This document shows, piece by piece, positions 8,616 through 16,422 of a DNA stretch of 64,000 bases. The translations under genes and the position numbers were made by a program. The notes beneath the pieces were generated by a model. It made no database searches and was not told the origin of the DNA. It was given only the letters and a program-made list of their open reading frames with translations. Source of the DNA: Lachnospiraceae bacterium UBA7086 (GTDB lineage: Bacteria > Bacillota > Clostridia > Lachnospirales > Lachnospiraceae); NCBI GenBank assembly GCA_002492525.1, contig DKZA01000003.1, positions 44,392-108,391 of the forward strand. Direction: 5' to 3'. Within the stretch, counting starts at the first letter, position 1. Each line of letters starts with the position of its first letter.

Positions 8616-8623
8616 GACCCATA

Positions 8624-8669
8624 GACATCATACAATACGTTGACATCATACAACAAAGAGGAATATAAT
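8624..8669 (+). promoter_or_regulatory. Promoter of the CAT-like gene with two direct repeats
   Basis: TTGACA (8640-8645), 18 bases, TATAAT (8664-8669) is a near-consensus promoter. The 12-mer GACATCATACAA occurs twice, at 8624-8635 and 8642-8653, exactly 18 bases apart, the second covering the -35 box. They are candidate operators, perhaps for the regulator just upstream. Confidence 0.7.
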
Positions 8670-8737
8670 AAATATAGGAAAAATGGATGAAGATAAAGAA
8701 CACACATTTACTCATATTACGACAGGAGGAATATTCT

Positions 8738-9358
8738 ATGAGAGAAATTGACTTAACAACATGGAATCGGGCTATGCACTGTCAGATTTTCAGAAACAGT
8801 GTACAGCCACAGTATTGTGTAACCTTTGAGCTGGATATTACGAATTTTTTGAGGAAAATCAGAGAACGGGGCTATTCCTTTACATTTTCTTTTGTATTTG
8901 CCGTGACAAAGTGCGCTAATGAGATTGAGGAATTTCGTTGCCGTTTTTGGGAGGGAAAACCGGTTATCTATGACAAGATCAATACATCATTTACTTACCT
9001 TGATAACGGCAGTGAGCTTTTCAAAGTAGTCAATGTGGAAATGCAGGACACCATAGAGGAATATGTTTCCCTTGCAGCCAATACCGTAAGGGGACAAAAA
9101 GAATGTTTTACCGCGCCTATGGGGAATGACATTTATCAGTTTTCTTCTTTCCCGTGGGTTTCATTTACCCATATTTCGCATACGGAATCCGGGAAAAAGG
9201 ACAACGCTACTCCAATGATAGACTGGGGAAAATATTTTATCCGAGATGAAAAGGTAATACTTCCGTTTTCCGTACAAGTACATCATTCATTTGTTGACGG
9301 TGTGCATATCGGGAAGTTGGCAAATCTTTTGCAGGATTATCTTGATAATTTCGAGTAA
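8738..9358 (+). CDS. Chloramphenicol acetyltransferase-like O-acyltransferase
   Basis: The start at 8738 follows AGGAGG; an upstream in-frame ATG at 8687 lacks one. The 206-residue protein has the CAT fold markers: an N-terminal FRNSVQPQYCVTFELDI strand, the region SFPWVSFTHI, and near the C-terminus HHSFVDGVH (H182, H183, D187), matching the catalytic HHxxxDG motif of trimeric CATs. Length is close to the family's 210-220. It may confer chloramphenicol resistance or acylate another alcohol; sequence alone does not decide. It is monocistronic behind a strong promoter. Confidence 0.85.
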   Translation: MREIDLTTWNRAMHCQIFRNSVQPQYCVTFELDITNFLRKIRERGYSFTFSFVFAVTKCANEIEEFRCRFWEGKPVIYDKINTSFTYLDNGSELFKVVNVEMQDTIEEYVSLAANTVRGQKECFTAPMGNDIYQFSSFPWVSFTHISHTESGKKDNATPMIDWGKYFIRDEKVILPFSVQVHHSFVDGVHIGKLANLLQDYLDNFE

Positions 9359-9465
9359 GGAATGAACAGGAAGTATAAGAAATCGCTTTTATTTTGGGGA
9401 AAACAGATATATAATAAAACAGCAATAATCGGGGATTTGAATACATAAAACAAAGGGGGCAGAGT

Positions 9466-9843
9466 ATGTGGTTTTGGTGGTTTATGTTTTGTTGTGATAT
9501 AATAGTTCCTGGTATTATGATTGCATGCGGGTGGATGATGTGGAAACATTGTCCTAAAAATATAAACGATTTAATAGGATATCGTACCTCTCGTTCCAGA
9601 AAAAACATGGACACGTGGAAATTTGCACATGAATATTGCGGGAAGTTATGGTGGAAAATGGGTTGGATTATTTTGATACCATCCATAATCGTTCATATGC
9701 CGTTTTATGAAACAGCTGATAATACGATTGGAGCAGTAGGTGGAATCTTAGTAACAATTCAGGTTATCATTTTGATAGCTTCCATAGTTCCAACCGAAAG
9801 AGCGTTAAAAAGAAATTTTACAGATGACGGGATTAGGAGATAA
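9466..9843 (+). CDS. SdpI-family membrane protein
   Basis: This 125-residue protein has three predicted membrane segments and the SdpI signature region (CPKNINDLIGYRTSRSRKN, then WKFAHEYCGKLW). In Bacillus, SdpI gives immunity to the SdpC toxin and acts in signalling; the wider family is functionally diverse. An AAAGGGGG ribosome binding site precedes the ATG. The neighbouring CPBP protease-family gene is a frequent companion in immunity and bacteriocin contexts, but no toxin gene is visible here. Confidence 0.83.
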   Translation: MWFWWFMFCCDIIVPGIMIACGWMMWKHCPKNINDLIGYRTSRSRKNMDTWKFAHEYCGKLWWKMGWIILIPSIIVHMPFYETADNTIGAVGGILVTIQVIILIASIVPTERALKRNFTDDGIRR

Positions 9844-9868
9844 ATCGAAATTTGAAAGGGAATTGAAA

Positions 9869-10624
9869 ATGAATAAGTTAAGCAGAGATTATTTACTATA
9901 TACTTTTTTAATAATGTTAATTTGTTGGGGAATATGTCTATTATGCAGTCTAAATGGAACATCGTTAAATGATAATTATCTTTTATATGTACCATATCTA
10001 TTAGGTGGGTGGTCGCCGACCATTGCATCATTTTTGGCATTAAAGAAAAATGATAAAATTGTAAACTTCAAAGAGTGGATAAAAAAAGTGTTTGATTTCA
10101 AACACAATATATTTTCATATCTTATGGTGATAGCATTAGGAATACTGTTTATAGTTCCACAATGTTTAATTTCAGGATATGAAAACGGAGCGCCAATATT
10201 TGCAATTATTGTTATGATTCCAATGATGTTATTTGGCGGTGGTTTAGAAGAAGCAGGATGGAGATATATCCTACAGCCTGAACTGGAGAAAAAATACAAA
10301 TTTGTTATATCCACTTTAATAGTAAGCGTTATTTGGTGGTTATGGCATTTGCCTTTATTTTATATTCAAGGAGTATCTCAATATGGGCAAAATTATCTGG
10401 CATTTGGAATAAATGTTTTAGGGTTAACATTTGCCTTAGCAAGCATAAGAAAGAATACAGATAGCGTATGGCTATGTGTACTGTTCCATTGTATTACAAA
10501 TTCTTTATCTGGAATATATATCATTAACGATAATATTTTAGGTAATATAGTTACAACAATAATTTTGATAATTAGTTCTTTAGTTTTAGTGAGAGTTAAT
10601 GATAAGAAAAAGATATTTAGTTAG
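9869..10624 (+). CDS. CPBP-family intramembrane glutamic endopeptidase (Abi-like)
   Basis: The start at 9869 is chosen by the AAGGG site upstream; an earlier start at 9824 would overlap the SdpI gene. The 251-residue polytopic protein carries the CPBP catalytic motifs EExxxR (E127, E128, R132), H160 in WWLWHLP and a later FHCITNS. These proteases are related to Rce1 CAAX enzymes and to bacteriocin self-immunity proteins. Its position after an SdpI homologue suggests a membrane-stress or immunity role (inference). Confidence 0.86.
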   Translation: MNKLSRDYLLYTFLIMLICWGICLLCSLNGTSLNDNYLLYVPYLLGGWSPTIASFLALKKNDKIVNFKEWIKKVFDFKHNIFSYLMVIALGILFIVPQCLISGYENGAPIFAIIVMIPMMLFGGGLEEAGWRYILQPELEKKYKFVISTLIVSVIWWLWHLPLFYIQGVSQYGQNYLAFGINVLGLTFALASIRKNTDSVWLCVLFHCITNSLSGIYIINDNILGNIVTTIILIISSLVLVRVNDKKKIFS

Positions 10625-10661
10625 ATAACTTCCAGTTTTACATCGACGAAAGGGAAAGATT

Positions 10662-11012
10662 ATGGCAGAAACAATAATATATTTGGTAATCTCATTTTTA
10701 GTATCACTAATTTTCGTAGTACTTGGTATTAGTCAATATAATTCTGAAAACCCCGTATCTCTGAATACAGGTGAGAAACCACCATGCGAAGATGAATTGA
10801 CAGATGTATTAGAGTGGAATCATAAACATGGTAAAAGTTTAATAATATACGGAGGTGTGCTTTTTCTAACACTTTCTGCTTTTGTTTATTTTATTGAGAA
10901 ATATGATTACACCGTAGTGCAGATAATTTTATTTGGTTTGGCAATTTGGGGAGAAATAGCCTGGCTAGAAATTCAACATAATATACTAAAAAAGAAATTA
11001 ATTAAAAAATAG
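10662..11012 (+). CDS. Small membrane protein of unknown function
   Basis: I do not recognise the family with certainty. The 116-residue product has an N-terminal membrane helix (5-22), a polar loop with PPCEDELTDVLEWNHKHGKSL, and two further hydrophobic segments (62-78, 85-103), ending in a Lys-rich tail. GAAAGGGAAAG precedes the ATG. It lies in the island after the CPBP gene and before another membrane protein. It may belong to the DUF3784-like group (tentative). Confidence 0.7.
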   Translation: MAETIIYLVISFLVSLIFVVLGISQYNSENPVSLNTGEKPPCEDELTDVLEWNHKHGKSLIIYGGVLFLTLSAFVYFIEKYDYTVVQIILFGLAIWGEIAWLEIQHNILKKKLIKK

Positions 11013-11114
11013 TATATTATAATGTTTTATGTGATTTTGTTTCCCTATTTTTTCCCTTAAAAATCATCAAATCACAATCGGGAATTATGCGGAACAAGAT
11101 GGGAGAGGAATCAA

Positions 11115-11549
11115 ATGGAAAATTTTGGACTTTCAATGTTATGGTATTGGTCAGCATATTTTGTTGTTACAAGTATAGGCGTATTGCATACAATTTTTAA
11201 TATTACAGTATTACATATGAAGTCAATGAAAGACGGCCCGGGTATGGGAGAAGGATATGAAAAAACAAAACCCTGGCATCCTTTGTATAATATCATTATT
11301 TTTCCTATATTTGCATACCTGTATTTTCATGGATTGGAAGCAATCATGTTATCAAATGTGATTGCCACATCTCTTATTTGGGGGACAATAACAGTCGTAT
11401 TTGATTTAATTGGGTGGGTTTTAATAAAGCATCCTTGGTCTTTAACATTTAAGGAGTTTTATATTGATTACCAACCTTGGATTACGTTAATTTATATCAC
11501 AATCTTTGCAAGCCCATTTATAGCCTATGGAATGATGAACCTGTTATAA
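11115..11549 (+). CDS. Four-helix membrane protein of unknown function
   Basis: The 144-residue product has four hydrophobic segments (about 12-32, 58-75, 80-105, 122-142) and a cytoplasmic-type loop with MKSMKDGPGMGEGYEKTKPWHP. GGGAGAGG precedes the ATG. No domain is recognisable. The upstream gap contains TGTGATTT and AAATCACA arms about 40 bases apart, which may form a weak hairpin. Confidence 0.7.
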   Translation: MENFGLSMLWYWSAYFVVTSIGVLHTIFNITVLHMKSMKDGPGMGEGYEKTKPWHPLYNIIIFPIFAYLYFHGLEAIMLSNVIATSLIWGTITVVFDLIGWVLIKHPWSLTFKEFYIDYQPWITLIYITIFASPFIAYGMMNLL

Positions 11550-11579
11550 TAAGATCGGGATTTACGGAGGAAAAGGAAA

Positions 11580-12083
11580 ATGAAAAAGGCATTATTGGTA
11601 ATTGATATGCAGAATATATGTGTCGGAGAAAAACATTCATCGTACTTTAAGTATGATAACAAGGAATTGATTCATGAGGTAAATAAAGCTATTGATGCCA
11701 ACGAAAATAATCTGGTCGTTTATATTCAAAATGTGATGAAGAAAAATTTATTAAATAAATTTGCACCATTTCATGCGTATGAGGGGACAGAAGATATTGA
11801 ATTAGTTAAAGAGCTTCATATTGTATCCAATAATGTGTATAAAAAATATGAAAGTAATGCGTTTTCTAACCCTGCACTTAATGTTTTGCTAAAAGAACAT
11901 AATATTGAGTATGTGGAAGTAGTGGGTGTAGATGGTGGAGGGTGTGTTGCATTAACAGCATTAGGAGCTATAAAAGAAGGGTATAAAGTGATAATTAATG
12001 AAAAGGCTATCGGAACAATGTTTGATAAAAACAGGGATAAATATTTAAAAAAACTACGGGAAACGGGTGCAGAATTTATTTAA
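11580..12083 (+). CDS. Isochorismatase-like cysteine hydrolase
   Basis: The 167-residue protein fits the cysteine hydrolase fold: D9 in LLVIDMQN, a lysine near 88-89 in NNVYKKYESNAF, and C122 in VGVDGGGCVALTA form the usual Asp-Lys-Cys triad. Family members hydrolyse isochorismate, nicotinamide or N-carbamoyl amides; the substrate here is not predictable. It starts after CGGAGGAAAAGG, within the 15-base leader also found before the GNAT gene at 7307. Confidence 0.87.
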   Translation: MKKALLVIDMQNICVGEKHSSYFKYDNKELIHEVNKAIDANENNLVVYIQNVMKKNLLNKFAPFHAYEGTEDIELVKELHIVSNNVYKKYESNAFSNPALNVLLKEHNIEYVEVVGVDGGGCVALTALGAIKEGYKVIINEKAIGTMFDKNRDKYLKKLRETGAEFI

Positions 12084-12125
12084 ACAAATTCCGGTTTATG
12101 CTTGCATAGAGTAATGTGAATTATT

Positions 12126-12659
12126 ATGGATACAGAACTTAAATTGGACTTACAAGATACGCAGTGGCAGTATGAATATGTTGACCACGATAGAATGATT
12201 GCCAGAGCAATTGTCTATGATGAAGATGGTCAATTCTATTTTGTAAGGGCCAGGCGGGATGATGATTTTGGTCAGGCTACTTTAATTGAAACTGCGGGAG
12301 GCGGAGTTGAGCAGGGTGAGGACTTGCTTACTGCGATTAAGAGAGAACTCAAAGAAGAACTGGGCGTGCAGGTAGAGATTATTTGTAAAATAGGAGTTGT
12401 CAGTGATTATTATAATCTGATTCATAGACATAATATGAATCATTATTTCTTGTGTAAAATTATATCATTTGGAGAGAAGAATTTAACACAGGATGAGATA
12501 GAAAGTTTTCATTTATCAACATTAAAGCTGTCATATGAAGAGGCAGTTCGTGAATATGAAACCAGAACAAATACAAAATTAGGAACACTTGTTGCGAATA
12601 GAGAATTACCAGTATTATATCGTGCAAAGGAAATAATTGACTGTTTGTACGGGCCGTGA
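12126..12659 (+). CDS. Nudix hydrolase
   Basis: The 177-residue protein has a complete Nudix box (G59, E65, R73, E74, E77, E78, G80) within GGGVEQGEDLLTAIKREL and following residues. This motif binds Mg and cleaves nucleoside diphosphates linked to another moiety. It has an N-terminal strand region and a C-terminal helical tail. No good ribosome binding site is visible before the ATG, which is unlike its neighbours. Its substrate is unknown. It is the last gene of the AT-rich island. Confidence 0.9.
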   Translation: MDTELKLDLQDTQWQYEYVDHDRMIARAIVYDEDGQFYFVRARRDDDFGQATLIETAGGGVEQGEDLLTAIKRELKEELGVQVEIICKIGVVSDYYNLIHRHNMNHYFLCKIISFGEKNLTQDEIESFHLSTLKLSYEEAVREYETRTNTKLGTLVANRELPVLYRAKEIIDCLYGP

Positions 12660-12776
12660 AAAATGCAACTGTTTTTTATGACCGAAATTTCCCTGTTTAT
12701 GTCAGAAGACTTAAGGCATAGACTGCTTTTTCCGAAATAAGGAATAACACAAGAAAAGGAAAGGGTGGTCGAATAT

Positions 12777-13445
12777 ATGAATATTTCATGGGACAGGACA
12801 GGCGGATTATTGCGGCGTATGGGGTCTGCCGGAATGTTAAAAAGCACCCGGGACAGATTAGAGCGGCAGGAAGAGACGCAAAGACAGGTAGATTACTTTG
12901 AGCAAAAGAAAGATAACCTGAAAAATATCAAATGCAAGAGTGTGGAGGAGATTGCAGAGAAACTGAATATGCTGCACTCTTATGAGGATCAGATTGCGGC
13001 AGCCAAAGCAGCCTATAACAGCGAACAGATGTGGCATATTCTGGATGAGTCCACAGAGCGCGGCGAGAAGATTGCGGAAGCGGCAGAGAAGACGAAGCCC
13101 AAGACACCGGAGGAAAGACAGGAAGACATGGTGGAAGAGGCATTGGGCATTGAAGGGTCAGACGGCATGCTGGAAGAGATCCTGGATGAGGTTGAAGAAC
13201 TGACGGAAGAGTTAACGGGGAATCTGACAGAAGAAGTAACGGAGAATCTCACCGAAAAGATGACGCAGGAAATGGCAGAAGAGACAACGCAGAAAGCAGC
13301 CGAAGAAATACCTGCCGAACTGGCGGATTTGGCGGAAGAGGCCGCCGGAGAAAATCCCACTGTGAATGAGCAGATGGCACAAATGCAGGATGAGACTCTT
13401 GCGGTGTTGCAAAAGGGATATGTACCCTTTGATGTGAGATTATAA
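12777..13445 (+). CDS. Thr/Glu-rich coiled-coil protein of unknown function
   Basis: The ATG at 12777 follows GGAAAGGGTGG; a GTG at 12765 is less likely. The 222-residue protein is soluble and very acidic. Residues 20-100 look like a coiled coil (RQEETQRQVDYFEQKKD), and about 120-190 contain an imperfect repeat of the form LTEELTxNLTEEVTENLTEKMT, then Ala/Glu-rich sequence. The C-terminus (LQKGYVPFDVRL) is not low-complexity and may be a docking peptide. No domain is recognised. Base composition matches the core rather than the island. Confidence 0.72.
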   Translation: MNISWDRTGGLLRRMGSAGMLKSTRDRLERQEETQRQVDYFEQKKDNLKNIKCKSVEEIAEKLNMLHSYEDQIAAAKAAYNSEQMWHILDESTERGEKIAEAAEKTKPKTPEERQEDMVEEALGIEGSDGMLEEILDEVEELTEELTGNLTEEVTENLTEKMTQEMAEETTQKAAEEIPAELADLAEEAAGENPTVNEQMAQMQDETLAVLQKGYVPFDVRL

Positions 13446-13469
13446 CGATAAGTAATGAGTTACCTGTTT

Positions 13470-14807
13470 TCATATATGTCTGCGGTACATTCGATGATAC
13501 GAAACGCCCAGCAGCAGTGACGCCGCCAGCCAGCCAAGCGGAATGGCAGCGTAAACGGCCCGTTTTCCCAGAATTTCTGGCAGAAACATCACAGACAGGA
13601 TACGGACACCAAGCTCAACAAAGCCGGACAATGTAGGGACGAGCGTACTGCCCATGCCCTGTAAGCCGGCGGTATACAGGCACAGCAAAAACATCAGCGG
13701 CACAGTGAAAGCCAGGATTACCAGATATTCATATCCGGTTTGTATGACTTGTTGTAAATCCTTGGGATTACCGGTAATCAGGAGGCCGATCATTCCTTTT
13801 CCGAATACGGATGCGATTACCGCTACCACAAAAGCTCCGGCCAGAGAAAGCAATACGCTGCAGCGCAGTCCTTTCTTGAGGCGCGGCATATTGCCTGCCC
13901 CGAAGTTTTGGGCGCTGTAGATGGCGAACGCGCCTTCAAACGCGCTGCCGGTGAAAGTGATAAGCTCAAAAAATTTTTCGGCGGCAGCCATACCCGCTAC
14001 GAACAGTTTACCATATCCATTAATAGCGGTTTGTACAAACAATCCCCCTACAGCGATTACACCGTTACGGAAAGCTAAAGGAATACCCAAACGCAGCAAT
14101 TCCTTCATCAAGGAAGGAGAATTGCCAAAATCCTGCCGGGAAAGCCGCATTTGGGGAATACTCCAAAGTTTCATGATGCAGTAAATAGTTGAACCAAGCT
14201 GGGTAGCCAGAGTGGCTGCGGCTGCGCCGGCTACACCCCAATGAAATACGGCTACAAAAAGCAGGTCCAGCAAAATGTTGAATACGCAGGATGCCATATT
14301 TGCCGTAACCGGGGCCCTGCTATTTCCCAACGACAGCAACAAGGTACTGAAGAGTCGGTTGGCAAGGGTGATCGCTATGCCGCCATACATCCAGCATACA
14401 TAAATATGTGCGGAGGGCAGCAACTCTTCAGGGGTATTCATGAACACGAGAATCGGCTTCGCGCAGGCAAGTCCCAGTACGGTTAAAAGAACACTGATTC
14501 CAACGGAAAGCAGAATGGCTGCCCCCACGGCATGGCGCAGGCGGGGGTAGTCTTTTTTCCCAAAAAGCTGGGCAAAGATTACCCCAAATCCCTGTGTCAG
14601 GCCAAGAATGGCTTCAAAAGAAAGCAGGATGAGAAAATTTGCCGCCCCAATGGAGGCGAAAGCGTTTACTCCCATCAGCCGGCCGACTACCGCGCCGTCC
14701 GCGGCGGAGTATAGTATCTGACACAGACTGCCAAGCATCAGTGGGATGGCAAAACGCAATAATAGACCCAGGGGCCTGCCCTGCGTCATATCCACGGTTT
14801 TATTCAT
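13470..14807 (-). CDS. MATE family efflux transporter (leftward)
   Basis: The 445-residue protein has about twelve membrane segments and MATE features, including the N-terminal PLGLLLRFAIPLMLGSLCQILYS-type opening helix and the internal duplication of two MatE domains. The family exports cationic drugs or metabolites using Na+ or H+ gradients. The start at 14807 lacks competing upstream codons. It is divergent from a second MATE gene at 15040, and converges on the coiled-coil gene with a 24-bp gap. Substrate unknown. Confidence 0.92.
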   Translation of the reverse strand: MNKTVDMTQGRPLGLLLRFAIPLMLGSLCQILYSAADGAVVGRLMGVNAFASIGAANFLILLSFEAILGLTQGFGVIFAQLFGKKDYPRLRHAVGAAILLSVGISVLLTVLGLACAKPILVFMNTPEELLPSAHIYVCWMYGGIAITLANRLFSTLLLSLGNSRAPVTANMASCVFNILLDLLFVAVFHWGVAGAAAATLATQLGSTIYCIMKLWSIPQMRLSRQDFGNSPSLMKELLRLGIPLAFRNGVIAVGGLFVQTAINGYGKLFVAGMAAAEKFFELITFTGSAFEGAFAIYSAQNFGAGNMPRLKKGLRCSVLLSLAGAFVVAVIASVFGKGMIGLLITGNPKDLQQVIQTGYEYLVILAFTVPLMFLLCLYTAGLQGMGSTLVPTLSGFVELGVRILSVMFLPEILGKRAVYAAIPLGWLAASLLLGVSYHRMYRRHI

Positions 14808-14913
14808 GATAAAAAGTCTCGTTTCTTCATTATAAATTAATAATTATATAGGAACGTATCACAGTTCTTTCATGCTGTCAAGAAAAGGGGTTATACTTTG
14901 AAATTTCACCTCG

Positions 14914-14940
14914 AAGCTTTCCGGAAATTCCGGGAAGCTT
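14914..14940. promoter_or_regulatory. 27-nt palindrome between divergent MATE genes
   Basis: AAGCTTTCCGGAA (14914-14926) and TTCCGGGAAGCTT (14928-14940) are complementary except for one T-G position. A T-run follows on the plus strand, but no rightward transcript reaches it from the left and the MATE promoter lies downstream, so a shared operator is more likely than a terminator. Confidence 0.5.
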
Positions 14941-14966
14941 TTTCAGGTTTTCCATAAGCTTCATGA

Positions 14967-14995
14967 TTGAATTTTATGCCGGTATGACATATAAT
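14967..14995 (+). promoter_or_regulatory. Promoter of the rightward MATE gene
   Basis: TTGAAT (14967-14972), 17 bases, TATAAT (14990-14995). The predicted transcript start near 15002 argues against the ATG at 15004 and for the ATG at 15040. Confidence 0.75.
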
Positions 14996-15039
14996 CATAT
15001 TTAATGACAGGCATACGAAGAGAAAGGAACGGCATCCTA

Positions 15040-16422
15040 ATGAGAATTTCGATTCATAAAAGTTCTTCCGTGGATCTGCTTCATGGCCCCATTTTAAGAT
15101 CCATGCTCATCTTTGCGATTCCCTTATTTTTTTCCGGTGTTTTTCAACAGTTGTATAACACCATGGACACAGTCATCATAGGACATACACTGGGAGACGA
15201 GGCGTTAGCGGCTATGGGAGCGGCGGGGGCAGTGTATGATCTTCTGATGGGATTTGCCTTTGGAATCGGTAATGGGCTGGCGATTGTAACGGCCCGCAGT
15301 TTTGGCAGCGGCGATATGGGACTGTTGAAAAAGTCTGTGGCGGCATCCCTGGTGATCGGGGCCTGTATTACAGCGGTGATGACAATAGTGGTACGGTTTA
15401 TTCTGTATCCGTTTCTGGGTGTGTTGAATACACCGGCAGAGATTATAGACCAGTCTTATGCTTATGTTTCTACAATTACCTTGTTTATGGTGGTTATGTT
15501 TGCCTATAACTTGTGTGCAGGACTTTTGCGGGCTATCGGTAACAGCGTGATGCCTTTGGTGTTTCTGATTTTGTCCACCATGTTAAATATCGTGTTGGAT
15601 TTATTCTTTATTACCCAGTTGGGGATGGGCGTGCGGGGCGCGGCGGCAGCAACCGTAATTGCCCAGGGAGTATCGGTGGCGGCTTGTATCATTTACATAG
15701 GAAAGAAAGCCAGGATGCTGATTCCTGAAAAATCGCATTTTGTCTGGGACCAAAAGTTATATCAGGAAATGGTGGCGCAGGGGCTTTCCATGGGGTTTAT
15801 GAACTGTATTGTCAGTGCGGGAACGGCAATTTTACAGTCTGGCATCAATGGCCTGGGATATCTGGTGATCGCGGGACATACGGCGGCCAGAAAACTTTTT
15901 CAGTTCCTGCTGATGCCCTCTATGGCGATTAATCAGACGGTCAGCACTTTTGTTTCACAAAACCGCGGAGCAGGGCAGGCCGGACGGATTAGAAAGGCAA
16001 TGTTTTGTGCCTATCTTTACGGTTTGGCAGTGGCTTCCCTGGCGACTTTATTGATGGTGTTTTTGGCACCTACAGCGGTCAGGCTGTTGTCCGGCTCCTC
16101 CGAGCAGGTGGTGATCGAGAATGGGGCGATGTATCTTCGGGTAGTAGCGCCCAGTCTGGCTATTTTATGCGTTTTAAATGCCACAAGGATGGGTCTGCAG
16201 GCCGTGGGAAAGAAGATTCTTCCATTGCTTTCCAGTGTCATCGAACTGATAGGCAAGATTTTGTTTGTTATATTTTTCATACCCCGGTTTCAATATAAAG
16301 CAGTCATTTTCTGTGAGCCGATTATCTGGTGCTTTATGGTGACGGAACTTTTGATCGCGTTCTGGACGGATCCCTTTATCAAGGCAAAAGAAAAGGGAGC
16401 AGAGATTGAGAAAGGGGCATGA
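15040..16422 (+). CDS. MATE family efflux transporter (rightward)
   Basis: The 460-residue protein opens with the cytoplasmic MATE sequence VDLLHGPILRSMLIFAIPLFF and QQLYNTMDTVIIG, which is characteristic of the DinF/NorM-like clostridial MATE group. About twelve membrane segments follow. The start at 15040 has AAAGGA upstream and suits the promoter. It differs strongly from the divergent MATE at 13470, so the pair is not a recent duplication. Its stop overlaps the start of the radical-SAM gene as ATGA. Confidence 0.93.
   Translation: MRISIHKSSSVDLLHGPILRSMLIFAIPLFFSGVFQQLYNTMDTVIIGHTLGDEALAAMGAAGAVYDLLMGFAFGIGNGLAIVTARSFGSGDMGLLKKSVAASLVIGACITAVMTIVVRFILYPFLGVLNTPAEIIDQSYAYVSTITLFMVVMFAYNLCAGLLRAIGNSVMPLVFLILSTMLNIVLDLFFITQLGMGVRGAAAATVIAQGVSVAACIIYIGKKARMLIPEKSHFVWDQKLYQEMVAQGLSMGFMNCIVSAGTAILQSGINGLGYLVIAGHTAARKLFQFLLMPSMAINQTVSTFVSQNRGAGQAGRIRKAMFCAYLYGLAVASLATLLMVFLAPTAVRLLSGSSEQVVIENGAMYLRVVAPSLAILCVLNATRMGLQAVGKKILPLLSSVIELIGKILFVIFFIPRFQYKAVIFCEPIIWCFMVTELLIAFWTDPFIKAKEKGAEIEKGA

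Larger units (their letters stand above)
7191..12104 (+). repeat. Recurring post-stop motif in the accessory island (four sites)
   Basis: A motif close to AANTTCCRGTTTATGCTYG follows stop codons at four places: 7191-7210 (after the GNAT remnant), 7717-7732 (after the GNAT gene), 10626-10642 (after the CPBP gene) and 12085-12104 (after the isochorismatase-like gene). A second shared piece, CGGGATTTACGGAGG, precedes genes at 7286-7300 and 11556-11570. The span given covers all four sites, not a continuous repeat. Confidence 0.5.

Noticed and set aside
3600..12760. The island as a prophage or integrative element
   Set aside because: No integrase, transposase, relaxase, structural phage gene or clear terminal direct repeats were found.
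13013..13360. Ser-rich 115-codon minus-strand frame
   Set aside because: It is the mirror of the Thr/Glu-rich repeat of the coiled-coil gene; low complexity creates the open frame.
14914..14945. Hairpin plus T-run read as a terminator
   Set aside because: No rightward gene ends before it, since the neighbouring MATE gene runs leftward; an operator role fits better.
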